Shown here: piece after piece, positions 34,368 through 42,938 of the stretch
How positions within the stretch are numbered: position 1 is the first letter of the stretch
How the letters are laid out: every line of letters begins with the position of its first letter
Position numbers and translations under genes: made by a program
Assembly (NCBI GenBank): GCA_021814475.1
Contig: JAKAIE010000001.1
Span: 59,872 to 123,871 of the forward strand
DNA: 64,000 nt
DNA from: Nitrospirota bacterium
Lineage (GTDB): Bacteria > Nitrospirota > Thermodesulfovibrionia > Thermodesulfovibrionales > UBA6898
Direction of reading: 5' to 3'
Notes under the pieces: model-generated
Told to the model about the DNA's origin: nothing
Database searches by the model: none
Seen by the model: only the letters and a program-made list of their open reading frames with translations

Positions 34368-34509
34368 GCGGACTGTAATTATAAATGAAGCGCCCGGCTG
34401 ATAACAACCGCTGAGCAGGATGGCCTCATGCCTGTTGCATTATGAAAAGGCTACGGCTATAATGGACAATGTTTTTTCGGTGCAGCGAGCCGGGGAATGA
34501 AGGGATTGC

Positions 34510-35154
34510 ATGGAAGATACAAAATATTGTCTGTGTTGCGGGGAGCAGGTGCCGTTCAGCGTTGTCGTCCGGCAGGGCCGGCGTGAGCAGAACTGCGTCT
34601 ACTGCGGCTTCACCCTCGATGTGCGTAACCTGGATGAGCCGGATGCGCCTGTTGCGCCGGTAGCTGCCTCGTCTGCCGAGCCGGTCCTTGAGCCCGCCCC
34701 CTCCGCGCCATCTCCCGCGGAGGGATACGCCCTGGTTGCGGACGATTCGCGGTTCACCCGGACGATCATCGAGGCGCTTCTGAAGGAGAAGAATTTCTCT
34801 GCGCATGTTCTTTCTTTTGAAAACGGACTCGAACTCATCTCCGCGTATTCGAAACTCCTTGCCGAAAAGAAGATCATCGATTTTGCGATCATCGACCTGA
34901 ACATGCCGGTGATGGACGGCCTGACCTCCGCCCGTACGATACGCGCGCTGGAGACACAGAACCGGGCGCATGTCGCCCCGATCGTCTTTTTTTCGGCCGA
35001 GAAATGCGGTGAGGACCTCAAACAGCAGATGGCCAGGATGGAACCCGCGAACTACGTGAACAAGGGCTCGGACCCTGATCCGGACAAACTGGCCCAGCGT
35101 GTGGAGTACCTTCTCGCCTACCTGGCGGAAAAATACAAAGAAAACCCGCAGTAA
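34510..35154 (+). CDS. Zinc-ribbon/receiver-domain protein
   Basis: A 214-residue protein. Residues 1-40 hold two CxxC pairs (CLCCGEQ and CVYCGF), a zinc ribbon. A Pro/Ala linker (about 45-75) leads to a receiver domain (about 78-205) with LVADDSRFTRTIIEALL, the phospho-acceptor in FAIIDLNMPVMDGL and a lysine near the end. There is no output domain, so it may signal by protein contact through the ribbon. GAAGGG lies before the ATG. It stands alone between the tRNA and lysS. Confidence 0.85.
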   Translation: MEDTKYCLCCGEQVPFSVVVRQGRREQNCVYCGFTLDVRNLDEPDAPVAPVAASSAEPVLEPAPSAPSPAEGYALVADDSRFTRTIIEALLKEKNFSAHVLSFENGLELISAYSKLLAEKKIIDFAIIDLNMPVMDGLTSARTIRALETQNRAHVAPIVFFSAEKCGEDLKQQMARMEPANYVNKGSDPDPDKLAQRVEYLLAYLAEKYKENPQ

Positions 35155-35247
35155 CAGGGACTTCCCCCCGAAGCCATCCCCCCGGGCCTTCCTTGACTTG
35201 CACCGGCAAATCGGTAATTATATCCATATCTTTTTTTAGAGGTGATT

Positions 35248-36747
35248 GTGGAAGACCTGAATGATTTGATCAAACAGCGCATCAGGAAGATGGAGGAACT
35301 CCGCGAACTCGGTATCGAGCCTTACGGGAGGCCGTTTCAGGCGGACGACCATGCCGCCGAGCTGCTGACGAAGTACGGAGGCCGGACCAAGGACGAACTC
35401 GATGCGACTATCATAGAATGCAGCGCGGCCGGAAGGCTCGTCGCCTACCGGGATTTTGGCAAGGCGGCCTTTGCCCATATTCAGGACAGCACCGGCAGGA
35501 TACAGATATACCTGAAGAGAGATGTGCTCGGAGACAGGCATAAACTTCTGAAGAAGCTGGACATCGGGGATATAGTCGGCGTCAGGGGGCGTCTCTTCCG
35601 GACGAAGACAGATGAACTGACGATCGAGGTGAGCCACTTCGAGCTGATGACCAAGTCTGTGAGACCTCTTCCGGAAAAATGGCACGGGCTGAAAGATGTC
35701 GAAACCCGTTACCGCCAGCGGTACGTCGACCTGATCGTCAATCCCGAGGTGAGGGAGAATTTCGCAAAGAGATCCCGGGTGATCAGGGCTGTCAGGGACT
35801 TCCTCGAATCAAAGGGCTTTATCGAGGTCGAGACGCCGATGATGCACCAGATACCGGGAGGCGCCACGGCCCGGCCTTTCAAGACGCACCATAATGCGCT
35901 CGGCATCGACCTTTATCTCAGGATTGCACCGGAACTGTATCTCAAGAGGCTCCTTGTCGGCGGGTACGAGAGGGTCTATGAGCTGAACAAGAACTTCAGG
36001 AACGAGGGCATTTCGACCCGGCATAACCCCGAGTTTTCGATGCTGGAATTCTACATTGCCTACAGGGACTACCAGTTCCTGATGTCGTTCACCGAAGAGC
36101 TCTTTGCCGAGGTAGCGATGAAGGCGGTCGGTTCGACCAGGATCATGTACGGGGATGTCGAGATCGACCTGACCCCTCCGTGGCCCAGGATCCCGATGCT
36201 CGAATCTCTCGAAAAAAGCGGGGTGCCGCCGGAGATCTTCAACGACCCGGAAAAGGCAAAGGCCTGGGCACGGGCGCAGAAGTACGACATCCCCGAGGGC
36301 TCGTCGATGGGCAAGATCCTGGACGAGATATTCAAGGAGAAGGTGGAGCCCGGCCTTGTTCAGCCGACCTTCATCACGGACCACCCTGTGGAGCTTTCGC
36401 CTCTGGCCAAGAGGAAGGCGGACAACCCCGGCCTCGTCGAGCGGTTCGAACTCTTTATCTGCGGCCGCGAGGTGGCCAACGCCTTCTCCGAGCTGAACGA
36501 TCCGTTCGACCAGAAGGGCCGGTTTCTCGAACAGGTGAAGGCGAAACAGGCGGGTGACGACGAGGCCCACTGGATGGATGAGGACTTCATCCGCGCCCTC
36601 GAATACGGCATGCCGCCCGCGGCAGGCGAGGGCATAGGCATCGACCGGCTGGTCATGTTCCTGACCAACGCCCAGTCGATCCGGGATGTGATCCTCTTCC
36701 CTCAGCTGAAACCCGAACATACCCCGGAAAACGACACCGACGCATGA
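35248..36747 (+). CDS. lysS: Lysyl-tRNA synthetase (class II)
   Basis: A 499-residue class II synthetase. The N-terminal OB-fold (about 50-150) has GRLVAYRDFGKAAFAHIQD, motif 2 lies in YELNKNFRNEGISTRHNPEF, and motif 3 is GIGIDRLVMFLTN. Start chosen as GTG at 35248, five bases after AGAGG; GTG 35242 is the other candidate. Its stop overlaps the ATG of the lipoprotein permease gene (ATGA), a pairing that is common in related genomes. Confidence 0.96.
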   Translation: MEDLNDLIKQRIRKMEELRELGIEPYGRPFQADDHAAELLTKYGGRTKDELDATIIECSAAGRLVAYRDFGKAAFAHIQDSTGRIQIYLKRDVLGDRHKLLKKLDIGDIVGVRGRLFRTKTDELTIEVSHFELMTKSVRPLPEKWHGLKDVETRYRQRYVDLIVNPEVRENFAKRSRVIRAVRDFLESKGFIEVETPMMHQIPGGATARPFKTHHNALGIDLYLRIAPELYLKRLLVGGYERVYELNKNFRNEGISTRHNPEFSMLEFYIAYRDYQFLMSFTEELFAEVAMKAVGSTRIMYGDVEIDLTPPWPRIPMLESLEKSGVPPEIFNDPEKAKAWARAQKYDIPEGSSMGKILDEIFKEKVEPGLVQPTFITDHPVELSPLAKRKADNPGLVERFELFICGREVANAFSELNDPFDQKGRFLEQVKAKQAGDDEAHWMDEDFIRALEYGMPPAAGEGIGIDRLVMFLTNAQSIRDVILFPQLKPEHTPENDTDA

Positions 36748-37973
36748 GACTGCCTTATCAGGTCTTTATTGCGCTGAGGTACCTCAGGTCCAGGAAAAAG
36801 CATAAGAGCGTCTCCGTTAATACCGCGATATCGATAGGGGGGGTGGCGGTCGGCGTCATGGCGCTCCTCGTCGTGCTCTCGGTCATGTCGGGCTTCCAGC
36901 TGGACCTCCAGAAGAAGATCCTCGGCGCCAACGCCCACGTGGTTATTGTCGGCAACAGGGGGACTCTTTCGGATTATCAGAGCTACGCGGAGAAGCTGAA
37001 AAGTGAAAAGAACGTGGTCTCCTTTGCCCCATTCGTCCTCGGCCAGGTGATGGTCACCTCCGGAAGCAGGGTGCACGGCGTCTTCATAAGAGGGATAGAC
37101 CCTGCCGACGAGTCGAAGACGACAGAGATCCTCTCTCACATCAAGGACGGCGATATAAGGAAGCTGGCCGGAGACGGAGGCCTTCCGGGCCTGGTACTCG
37201 GCCGGGAGCTGGCCGGGAGCCTCGGCCTGCTCGTCGGGGATACGGTCAATATCGTCTCACCCCTCGGGGAGATCGGTCCCCTGGGCATGCTGCCGAAGGT
37301 GAAGAAGTTCAGGGTGGCGGCGATATTTGAGATCGGTATGTTCGAATACGACTCGAACCTTGTCCTGGCCGATATGAAGACCACGCAGGAGTTTTTCGGC
37401 ATGAAGGACGATATCACCGGCATCGAACTGAGACTCAAGGATATCTACAGGGCGGCCTCGGTCAGAAAAGACCTGCAGGAGAAGCTCGGACCCCGGGTCT
37501 TTGTGAAGGACTGGATGCAGATGAACAAGAACCTTTTTTCGGCGCTGAAGCTCGAAAAATTCGCGATGTTCATTATCCTCGTCCTGATAGTGCTGGTCGC
37601 CTCGTTCAATATCATCAGCAACCTGATCATGAACGTGATAGAAAAGAGCAGGGAGATCGCGATCCTGAAGGCGATGGGGGCGAAGAGCAGCGGCATCATG
37701 GCGGTCTTCATGTTCCAGGGGCTTTTCATCGGCCTGATCGGCACGGCTATCGGCCTGGCGGGCGGTTACTCGCTCGGACGGCTTCTCGACAAATACCAGT
37801 TCATCAGGCTCCCGGCAGATGTCTATTACCTCAGCCACCTGCCCGTCAAGATGGAGACAACCGATTTCGTGGTGGTCTGCACCTCGGCGGTGCTCATAAG
37901 CTTTCTGGCGACGATCTATCCCGCATGGCAGGCGGCGCGGCTGAACCCGGTCGAACCCCTGCGGTACGAGTGA
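36744..37973 (+). CDS. lolE: Lipoprotein-releasing ABC transporter permease LolC/LolE
   Basis: A 409-residue MacB/FtsX-family permease. One transmembrane helix near residues 30-50, a large periplasmic domain (about 55-270) and three C-terminal helices. The cytoplasmic coupling segment EKSREIAILKAMGAKSSGIM is the family hallmark. With LolD it extracts lipoproteins from the inner membrane for delivery to LolA; only one permease gene is present, so it may act as a homodimer (LolF-like arrangement). Coupled to lysS by ATGA and followed by lolD after 130 bases. Confidence 0.92.
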   Translation: MRLPYQVFIALRYLRSRKKHKSVSVNTAISIGGVAVGVMALLVVLSVMSGFQLDLQKKILGANAHVVIVGNRGTLSDYQSYAEKLKSEKNVVSFAPFVLGQVMVTSGSRVHGVFIRGIDPADESKTTEILSHIKDGDIRKLAGDGGLPGLVLGRELAGSLGLLVGDTVNIVSPLGEIGPLGMLPKVKKFRVAAIFEIGMFEYDSNLVLADMKTTQEFFGMKDDITGIELRLKDIYRAASVRKDLQEKLGPRVFVKDWMQMNKNLFSALKLEKFAMFIILVLIVLVASFNIISNLIMNVIEKSREIAILKAMGAKSSGIMAVFMFQGLFIGLIGTAIGLAGGYSLGRLLDKYQFIRLPADVYYLSHLPVKMETTDFVVVCTSAVLISFLATIYPAWQAARLNPVEPLRYE

Positions 37974-38103
37974 CAATGGTGAACGCAGGAGTAACCCCCT
38001 CAGTCCCACTTACCCCTCAATCACCCTTCTTGGGGCAAGAGGGGCAGGGGGGAGCTATGAAGGCATCTGCCGGAGAATCTCCCCCGTCAATTATTGAGGT
38101 GTT

Positions 38104-38781
38104 GTGTTGGAAAAACTGATTGAGGCGATAGAGGTATCGAAGTTGTTTGCGACCGCGGCGGGAGAACTGCAGGTGCTGAAGGATATCAGCATCTCGATAG
38201 GCTCCGGCGAGATGGTCGGGGTCGTCGGCGCCTCGGGCGCGGGAAAGAGCACACTGCTTCATATCCTGGGGGCGCTCGACAGGCCTACCTCGGGAAGGGT
38301 CCTGTTCGAAGGCAGGGACCTGGCCTCGATGGATGACAACAGCCTCGCCGGGATCAGGAATGCCCGGATCGGATTTGTCTTTCAGTTCCACCACCTGCTC
38401 CCTGAATTCAGCGCGATCGAGAATGTGATCTTCCCGGGCATCATCGCCGGAAGGCCCTTCGATCTCGTAGAGTCCGAGGCTCGCGCTCTCCTTGAGGAGC
38501 TGGGACTCTCAAAAAGGCTGCACCACAGGCCGGGCCAACTCTCAGGAGGCGAGCAGCAGCGCGTTGCCGTGGGCCGCGCACTGATCCAGAACCCCGGGGT
38601 CGTCCTTGCGGACGAGCCGACCGGCAACCTCGATACCGCAACCGGCAATGACCTTTTTGATCTTTTTGCAGAACAGAACCGCAAGCGCGGGGCCTCGTTC
38701 GTGATCGTCACGCATAACGAGACGCTCTCGGCCCGCTGCCATCGAGTGATCGAGATGGCGGACGGGAAGATAAAGGCATAG
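38104..38781 (+). CDS. lolD: Lipoprotein-releasing ABC transporter ATPase LolD
   Basis: A 225-residue ABC ATPase. Walker A GASGAGKSTLLH, the LolD-type Q-loop FVFQFHHLLPEFSA, signature LSGGEQQRVAVGRAL, Walker B VVLADEPTGNLD and H-switch VTHNE. FQFHHLLPEF is diagnostic for LolD against other MacB-like ATPases. Start is GTG 38104 with GAGGT upstream. It pairs with the LolE-type permease. Confidence 0.94.
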   Translation: MLEKLIEAIEVSKLFATAAGELQVLKDISISIGSGEMVGVVGASGAGKSTLLHILGALDRPTSGRVLFEGRDLASMDDNSLAGIRNARIGFVFQFHHLLPEFSAIENVIFPGIIAGRPFDLVESEARALLEELGLSKRLHHRPGQLSGGEQQRVAVGRALIQNPGVVLADEPTGNLDTATGNDLFDLFAEQNRKRGASFVIVTHNETLSARCHRVIEMADGKIKA

Positions 38782-38819
38782 CCGGGAAATGGGCTTAGCC
38801 CCCCGGCTATAATAATCTC

Positions 38820-39842
38820 ATGCTTGTTCTCGGCATCGATACCTCATGTGATGACACCTCCGCGGCCGTTGTCGAAGACGGACTTCGGATCGTCTCGAAT
38901 ATAGTCTCAGGCCAGTCCGATATCCATACAAAATATGGCGGGATCGTGCCGGAGCTCGCCTCGAGGCAGCATATCGAGATGATCGCTCCTGTCGTGGACG
39001 AGGCCCTGAAGTCCGCCGGGATCGGACTGTCCGACGTGGGTGCGGTTGCGGTCTGCCACGGACCCGGTCTTATCGGTTCTCTCCTCGTCGGGTGCTCATT
39101 CGCCAAGGCTCTCTGCTACGGCCGGAAGATCCCCCTTGTGGCGGTCAACCACCTGGAGGGGCATCTCCTGTCGCCGTTTCTGGAGTCGCCGCAACCGGAA
39201 TTTCCTTTTATCTCGCTTGTGGTGTCGGGCGGCCATACCAGTCTTTACCTCGCCGAGGGATTCGGCGTATATCGTGAACTCGGACGGACCCGCGACGATG
39301 CAGCCGGGGAGGCGTATGACAAGGTATCGAAGCTCCTCGGCCTCGGTTATCCCGGAGGACCAGTTATCGACAGGCTTGCCGCAGACGGAAACCCCGGGGC
39401 GGTTGATTTTCCCCGCGCGTATCTCCCCGACAGCCTCGATTTCAGCTTCAGCGGGCTGAAGACAGCGGTGCTGCAGCATGTGAGACGTCAGGGTGCGGGG
39501 ATCAAAGGGCAGCAGCCCCCCGGGTTGGCTCCGTCTGTGCTTGCCGATATCGCCGCCTCGTTCCAGGCTGCTGTCATCGATGTCCTCATCCGGAAGGTAC
39601 AGTGGGCGGTCAGGCAGAACGGCGCCAGGCAGGTGACTCTCGCAGGGGGCGTCGCGGCGAACGCCTCTCTCAGGCAGAGGATGAAGGAGATGGGGGTTGA
39701 TGAGGGGGTTGAGGTCTTCATCCCGTCGGTCCCGCTCTGCACCGACAACGCCGCGATGATCGCGGTGGCAGGGTACCACCGCGCCCTGAAGTCCGAGTTC
39801 TCCGGCCCTGAACTGAACCCTGCGGCCTACCTTCCGCTCTGA
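38820..39842 (+). CDS. tsaD: tRNA t6A synthesis threonylcarbamoyltransferase TsaD
   Basis: A 340-residue ASKHA-fold enzyme that transfers threonylcarbamoyl to A37 of tRNA. It begins VLGIDTSCDDTSAAVVEDG; the metal-binding histidines lie in NHLEGHLLSPF, with VVSGGHTSLYLAEG, RDDAAGEAYDKVSKLLGLGYPGG (cut short here) and GGVAANASLR further on. No Shine-Dalgarno precedes the ATG; TATAAT (38808-38813) is 6 bases away. Confidence 0.97.
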   Translation: MLVLGIDTSCDDTSAAVVEDGLRIVSNIVSGQSDIHTKYGGIVPELASRQHIEMIAPVVDEALKSAGIGLSDVGAVAVCHGPGLIGSLLVGCSFAKALCYGRKIPLVAVNHLEGHLLSPFLESPQPEFPFISLVVSGGHTSLYLAEGFGVYRELGRTRDDAAGEAYDKVSKLLGLGYPGGPVIDRLAADGNPGAVDFPRAYLPDSLDFSFSGLKTAVLQHVRRQGAGIKGQQPPGLAPSVLADIAASFQAAVIDVLIRKVQWAVRQNGARQVTLAGGVAANASLRQRMKEMGVDEGVEVFIPSVPLCTDNAAMIAVAGYHRALKSEFSGPELNPAAYLPL

Positions 39843-39870
39843 TGACAAAGGCCTGTGCATACTGTATAAT
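39842..39870 (+). promoter_or_regulatory. Promoter abutting the proB start codon
   Basis: ATGACA (39842-39847), a 17-base spacer and TATAAT (39865-39870), with the proB ATG only 6 bases beyond. Transcription would start at or next to the ATG. This is the clearest of several such arrangements in the window because both hexamers are present at ideal spacing. Confidence 0.7.
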
Positions 39871-39876
39871 TCCCGC

Positions 39877-40986
39877 ATGAAACGACTGGTGGTGAAGATC
39901 GGCAGCAATATTCTGGCGGATGACCGCGAAGGTCAGACCGAGGGGCTGAATATGGAACGCATCGGCGCGATCGCGGAGGATGTCGTTGCGCTGAAGGCCA
40001 TGGAGTATGAGATAGTGGTCGTTTCGTCGGGGGCGGTCGCCGCGGGGATGAAGAAACTCGGTCTCCGGGAAAAACCGAGGGAGATCAAGCTGAAGCAGGC
40101 CGCAGCGGCGATAGGACAATCCAGCCTCATGTGGTCCTATGAAAAGGCCTTCGGAGGCTGTGAGACCAAGGTGGCCCAGATCCTGCTGACCCGGGATGAC
40201 CTCGCCAACAGAAAACGCTACATTAACTCGAAAAATACCCTCCTGACCCTCCTGTCCTACGGGATCGTGCCGGTTGTCAATGAAAATGACACGGTAGTTA
40301 CCGACGAGATCAAATTCGGAGACAACGACAACCTCGCGGCCCTGGTGGCTATCATGATAGAGGCGGAGCGGCTGATCATCCTCTCTGACGTCGACGGGCT
40401 TTATCATGAAGACCCCCGCAGGAACCCCGGGGCCGAACTGATCGCGTCCGTGGACAGGATCACCGATGCGATAGAGAAGAAGGCCGGCGATGCCGGCAGC
40501 GCAGTCGGGACAGGTGGGATGTACTCCAAGCTGCGGGCTGCGGGAAAGGCGACCTCGCACGGGATCGCGGTCAATATCATCAACGGAAGAAAGAGGGGAC
40601 TGCTGGTTTCACTGATGGAAGGGAATTCCCAGGGTACGTTCTTCAGACCGAGAGAAGGCCGCCTCCCGAACCGCAAGGGCTGGATAGCCTATGGAAGCCG
40701 CGCAGCCGGGACTGTTGTCCTCGACGAGGGGGCGATCAGGGCGCTCACGAAGATGGGCGGAAGTCTGCTGCCCTCCGGTATCATCGGCGTCTCGGGCGAT
40801 TTCGATGCCGGCGCCCCTGTCTTTTGTACGGATTCTGAGGGGAAGCGCATCGCCAAGGGGCTTACGAACTACTCCTCGTCGGACATAAGGAAGATATTCG
40901 GCAGAAAGACGACCGAGATCGAGAGGATCCTCGGGTATAAATACTCCGACGAGATCATCCACAGGGACAATCTGGTCATACTGTAA
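39877..40986 (+). CDS. proB: Glutamate 5-kinase
   Basis: A 369-residue kinase for the first step of proline synthesis. The amino-acid kinase domain has VVKIGSNIL, VVSSGAVAAGMKKL, NENDTVVTDEIKFGDND (cut) and LSDVDGLYHEDPRRNP. The C-terminal PUA domain (about 275-352) begins GWIAYGSRAAGTVVLDEGA. No ribosome binding site; the promoter abuts the start. ProA is not adjacent. The accessory island begins right after its stop. Confidence 0.96.
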   Translation: MKRLVVKIGSNILADDREGQTEGLNMERIGAIAEDVVALKAMEYEIVVVSSGAVAAGMKKLGLREKPREIKLKQAAAAIGQSSLMWSYEKAFGGCETKVAQILLTRDDLANRKRYINSKNTLLTLLSYGIVPVVNENDTVVTDEIKFGDNDNLAALVAIMIEAERLIILSDVDGLYHEDPRRNPGAELIASVDRITDAIEKKAGDAGSAVGTGGMYSKLRAAGKATSHGIAVNIINGRKRGLLVSLMEGNSQGTFFRPREGRLPNRKGWIAYGSRAAGTVVLDEGAIRALTKMGGSLLPSGIIGVSGDFDAGAPVFCTDSEGKRIAKGLTNYSSSDIRKIFGRKTTEIERILGYKYSDEIIHRDNLVIL

Positions 40987-41006
40987 CACCCTTTAAAGTT
41001 CTTGAT

Positions 41007-41276
41007 ATGATGTATAATTGTTCGGGATGGACTCGGGCTGAGGCGCTTCGAACATTGTCCGAAGCACGAGGTGGAAATCAGGCGAACCTGAATGGTGCGA
41101 TATTGAATGATTTTGAAGTGCCGTTGATCCCGCGAGAGCAGCAACGAGCCATTGCCAAGCGGATTAAGAATGCGATGGCAGAAGCTAACTCCATACAAAC
41201 TACCCTTTATCAGCAAAAGCGCGAAATCGAACTTCTCCCCTCCCGTCTCCTTGCCCAGGCGTTCGGAGATAATTAA
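41007..41276 (+). pseudogene. Truncated type I restriction specificity subunit (HsdS) C-terminal remnant
   Basis: The last 65 codons match the end of an HsdS target-recognition repeat: GNQANLNGAILNDFEVPLIP, then REQQRAIAKRIKNAM and the closing coiled coil ending ELLPSRLLAQAFGDN. The first 20 or so residues are unrelated to HsdS and read from flanking DNA, so the 5' nine tenths of the gene is missing. No hsdM or hsdR is in the window. Base composition falls here relative to proB, marking the start of a transferred segment. Confidence 0.8.
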
Positions 41277-41323
41277 GCAATGTGCAAATTTTGCATATTT
41301 CTCGATCAGAATAGGAAATTACC

Positions 41324-42295
41324 ATGAGTGAAATTATTATCTACGAAGATGCCGAAGGCAAGGGCATTGTTCAGGTCCGGCTGGACGGTGAGACGGTCTG
41401 GCTCACGCAGAAGCAGATGGCTGATTTGTTTGAGAGCAGTACTGATAACATCGGTCTTCACCTGAAAAATATCTATGCGGATGGCGAATTGATCGAACCG
41501 ACAACTGCCGAGGATTACTCGGTAGTTCAAACCGAGGGTAAACGGCAGGTCACCAGGACTATCAAGCATTACAATCTTGATGCCATTATTTCCGTGGGTT
41601 ACCGGGTTAATTCAAAACGGGGCGTGCGTTTTCGCCAATGGGCCACCAATGTGCTTCGCAGGCATATCCTTGAGGGGTACACACTCAACCAGTCTCGCTT
41701 GGCAGAACTGGGGCTCAATGAGGCGCAGCAGGCGCTGGAGTTGCTGTCTCGCACGCTGCATGCCAATGCCCTTGTGAACGATACCGGCAAAGAAGTGCTG
41801 GCTCTTATTGCCGGATATTCAAAGACATGGCGGCTGCTGCTGCAGTATGACGAGCAGGATATTCCGCTTCCGCCGGGTTGCAGGCCGGCGCAAGGCGTGC
41901 TTTCAGACGTAAAGGCAAGGGCCGCAATTGAACGGCTTAAGGCTGACTTAATAACCCGCGCTGAGGCAACGCCTCTATTCGGCAATGCAAGGGGCGAGGC
42001 TCTGGACGGTATTCTCGGAAGTATTGAGCAGACGATGTTTGGTGAACCGCTTTATAAGAGCAGGGAAGAAAAGGCCGCACACTTGTTGTATTTCGTCATC
42101 AAGGATCATCCCTTCAGCGACGGCAACAAACGCATTGGATCGTTTCTGTTTCTACTGTACATGGAACAGGAGGGCATGATAGCTCGCATGAACGAAACTG
42201 CGCTTACTGCTCTGGCATTGCTGATAGCGGAGAGCGCACCGGCAAACAAGGATTTGCTTATACGTTTGATAATCAATCTTTTGACCACGGAATAG
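41324..42295 (+). CDS. RhuM-Fic fusion protein
   Basis: A 323-residue protein with two parts. Residues 1-125 match the RhuM/ORF6N-like DNA-binding region (VRLDGETVWLTQKQMADLFE, RTIKHYNLDAIISVGYRVNS and RFRQWATNVLRRHI). The C-terminal part is a Fic/DOC domain with the complete catalytic motif HPFSDGNKRIG, its histidine at residue 262, so AMP-transfer or a related activity is expected. The pair is commonly linked with type I restriction systems and may be a toxin-like accessory factor. An inhibitory S/TxxxE(G/N) helix is not obvious. It follows the HsdS remnant by 47 bases. Confidence 0.88.
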   Translation: MSEIIIYEDAEGKGIVQVRLDGETVWLTQKQMADLFESSTDNIGLHLKNIYADGELIEPTTAEDYSVVQTEGKRQVTRTIKHYNLDAIISVGYRVNSKRGVRFRQWATNVLRRHILEGYTLNQSRLAELGLNEAQQALELLSRTLHANALVNDTGKEVLALIAGYSKTWRLLLQYDEQDIPLPPGCRPAQGVLSDVKARAAIERLKADLITRAEATPLFGNARGEALDGILGSIEQTMFGEPLYKSREEKAAHLLYFVIKDHPFSDGNKRIGSFLFLLYMEQEGMIARMNETALTALALLIAESAPANKDLLIRLIINLLTTE

Positions 42296-42390
42296 GAAGA
42301 AATGGCAATGCTAATCAAGAATGATTTCAAATGATAACTTTATTGCAGAACTTTTTTGAAGCAACTCTATGAACTGGTATAACATATGGT

Positions 42391-42636
42391 ATGAAAGATC
42401 CTATTGTCATGGAAGTACGACAACATCGTATGGAGCATACGCAAAAATTCAAGGGCAATCTCACTGAGATTTGCGCTGATCTCCGATCCATCCAGAAGGC
42501 TTCACGACACATGGTGGTCCGCCTTGCTCCAAGAAGGCTTCAGCGCAATAATGATATAATGAATCGACACTTGAAGCAGTCACATGAAGGAGATAAGAAG
42601 CCATGTCCATTGTCAAAGAAGAAGCAAATAAAATGA
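42391..42636 (+). CDS. Small basic protein of the MKDPIV(x)EVR family, antitoxin-like
   Basis: An 81-residue frame opening MKDPIVMEVRQHRMEHTQKF and NLTEICADLRSIQKAS, a pattern I know from many short hypothetical proteins next to toxin-antitoxin genes. The family core ends near VVRLAPRRL; the last 30 residues here look like read-through into the next gene, with which it overlaps, so the end may be shifted. TTGAAG-16-TATAAC lies upstream, with the -10 box 7 bases from the ATG. Function unproven. Confidence 0.6.
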   Translation: MKDPIVMEVRQHRMEHTQKFKGNLTEICADLRSIQKASRHMVVRLAPRRLQRNNDIMNRHLKQSHEGDKKPCPLSKKKQIK

Positions 42637-42782
42637 TCGACAGGCTGCCCGATAATGCCACCTGGGACGATATCATGTATGAGCTGTATGTAAAAAAGAA
42701 GATTGTTGTAGGCTTAAAGGCTGCTGAAGAGGGCAGGGTTGTGTCTCATGAGGATGCAAAAGAGAGACTTCTGGCGATATGA
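42603..42782 (+). CDS. Antitoxin-like protein without an adjacent toxin
   Basis: A 59-residue protein starting MSIVKEEANKMIDRLPDNAT, then WDDIMYELYVKKKIVVGLKA and EEGRVVSHEDAKERLL. This is the pattern of small antitoxins usually followed directly by a RelE/ParE toxin. Here the next 150 bases hold no toxin frame, so it is an orphan or a remnant. The ATG has AAGGAG at 42586-42591. It overlaps the previous small gene by 34 bases. Confidence 0.7.
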   Translation: MSIVKEEANKMIDRLPDNATWDDIMYELYVKKKIVVGLKAAEEGRVVSHEDAKERLLAI

Positions 42783-42938
42783 ATGGTAGGATGTTGTTGT
42801 ATTCTCTCCTAAAGTTCGGGACGGCGAAGTTCTGTAATATTTGTCGACATTTAGTTATGTAGTTCCCGACTTTCAACCTCATTCTCTTTTGTGGTATATT
42901 TTATGACCATTAGGGAAAGAGATTAATTAATAAAAACA

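Noticed and set aside
37974..38103. Possible small gene between lolE and lolD
   Set aside because: Only a frame of 64 codons that overlaps both flanks; no ribosome binding site or similarity.
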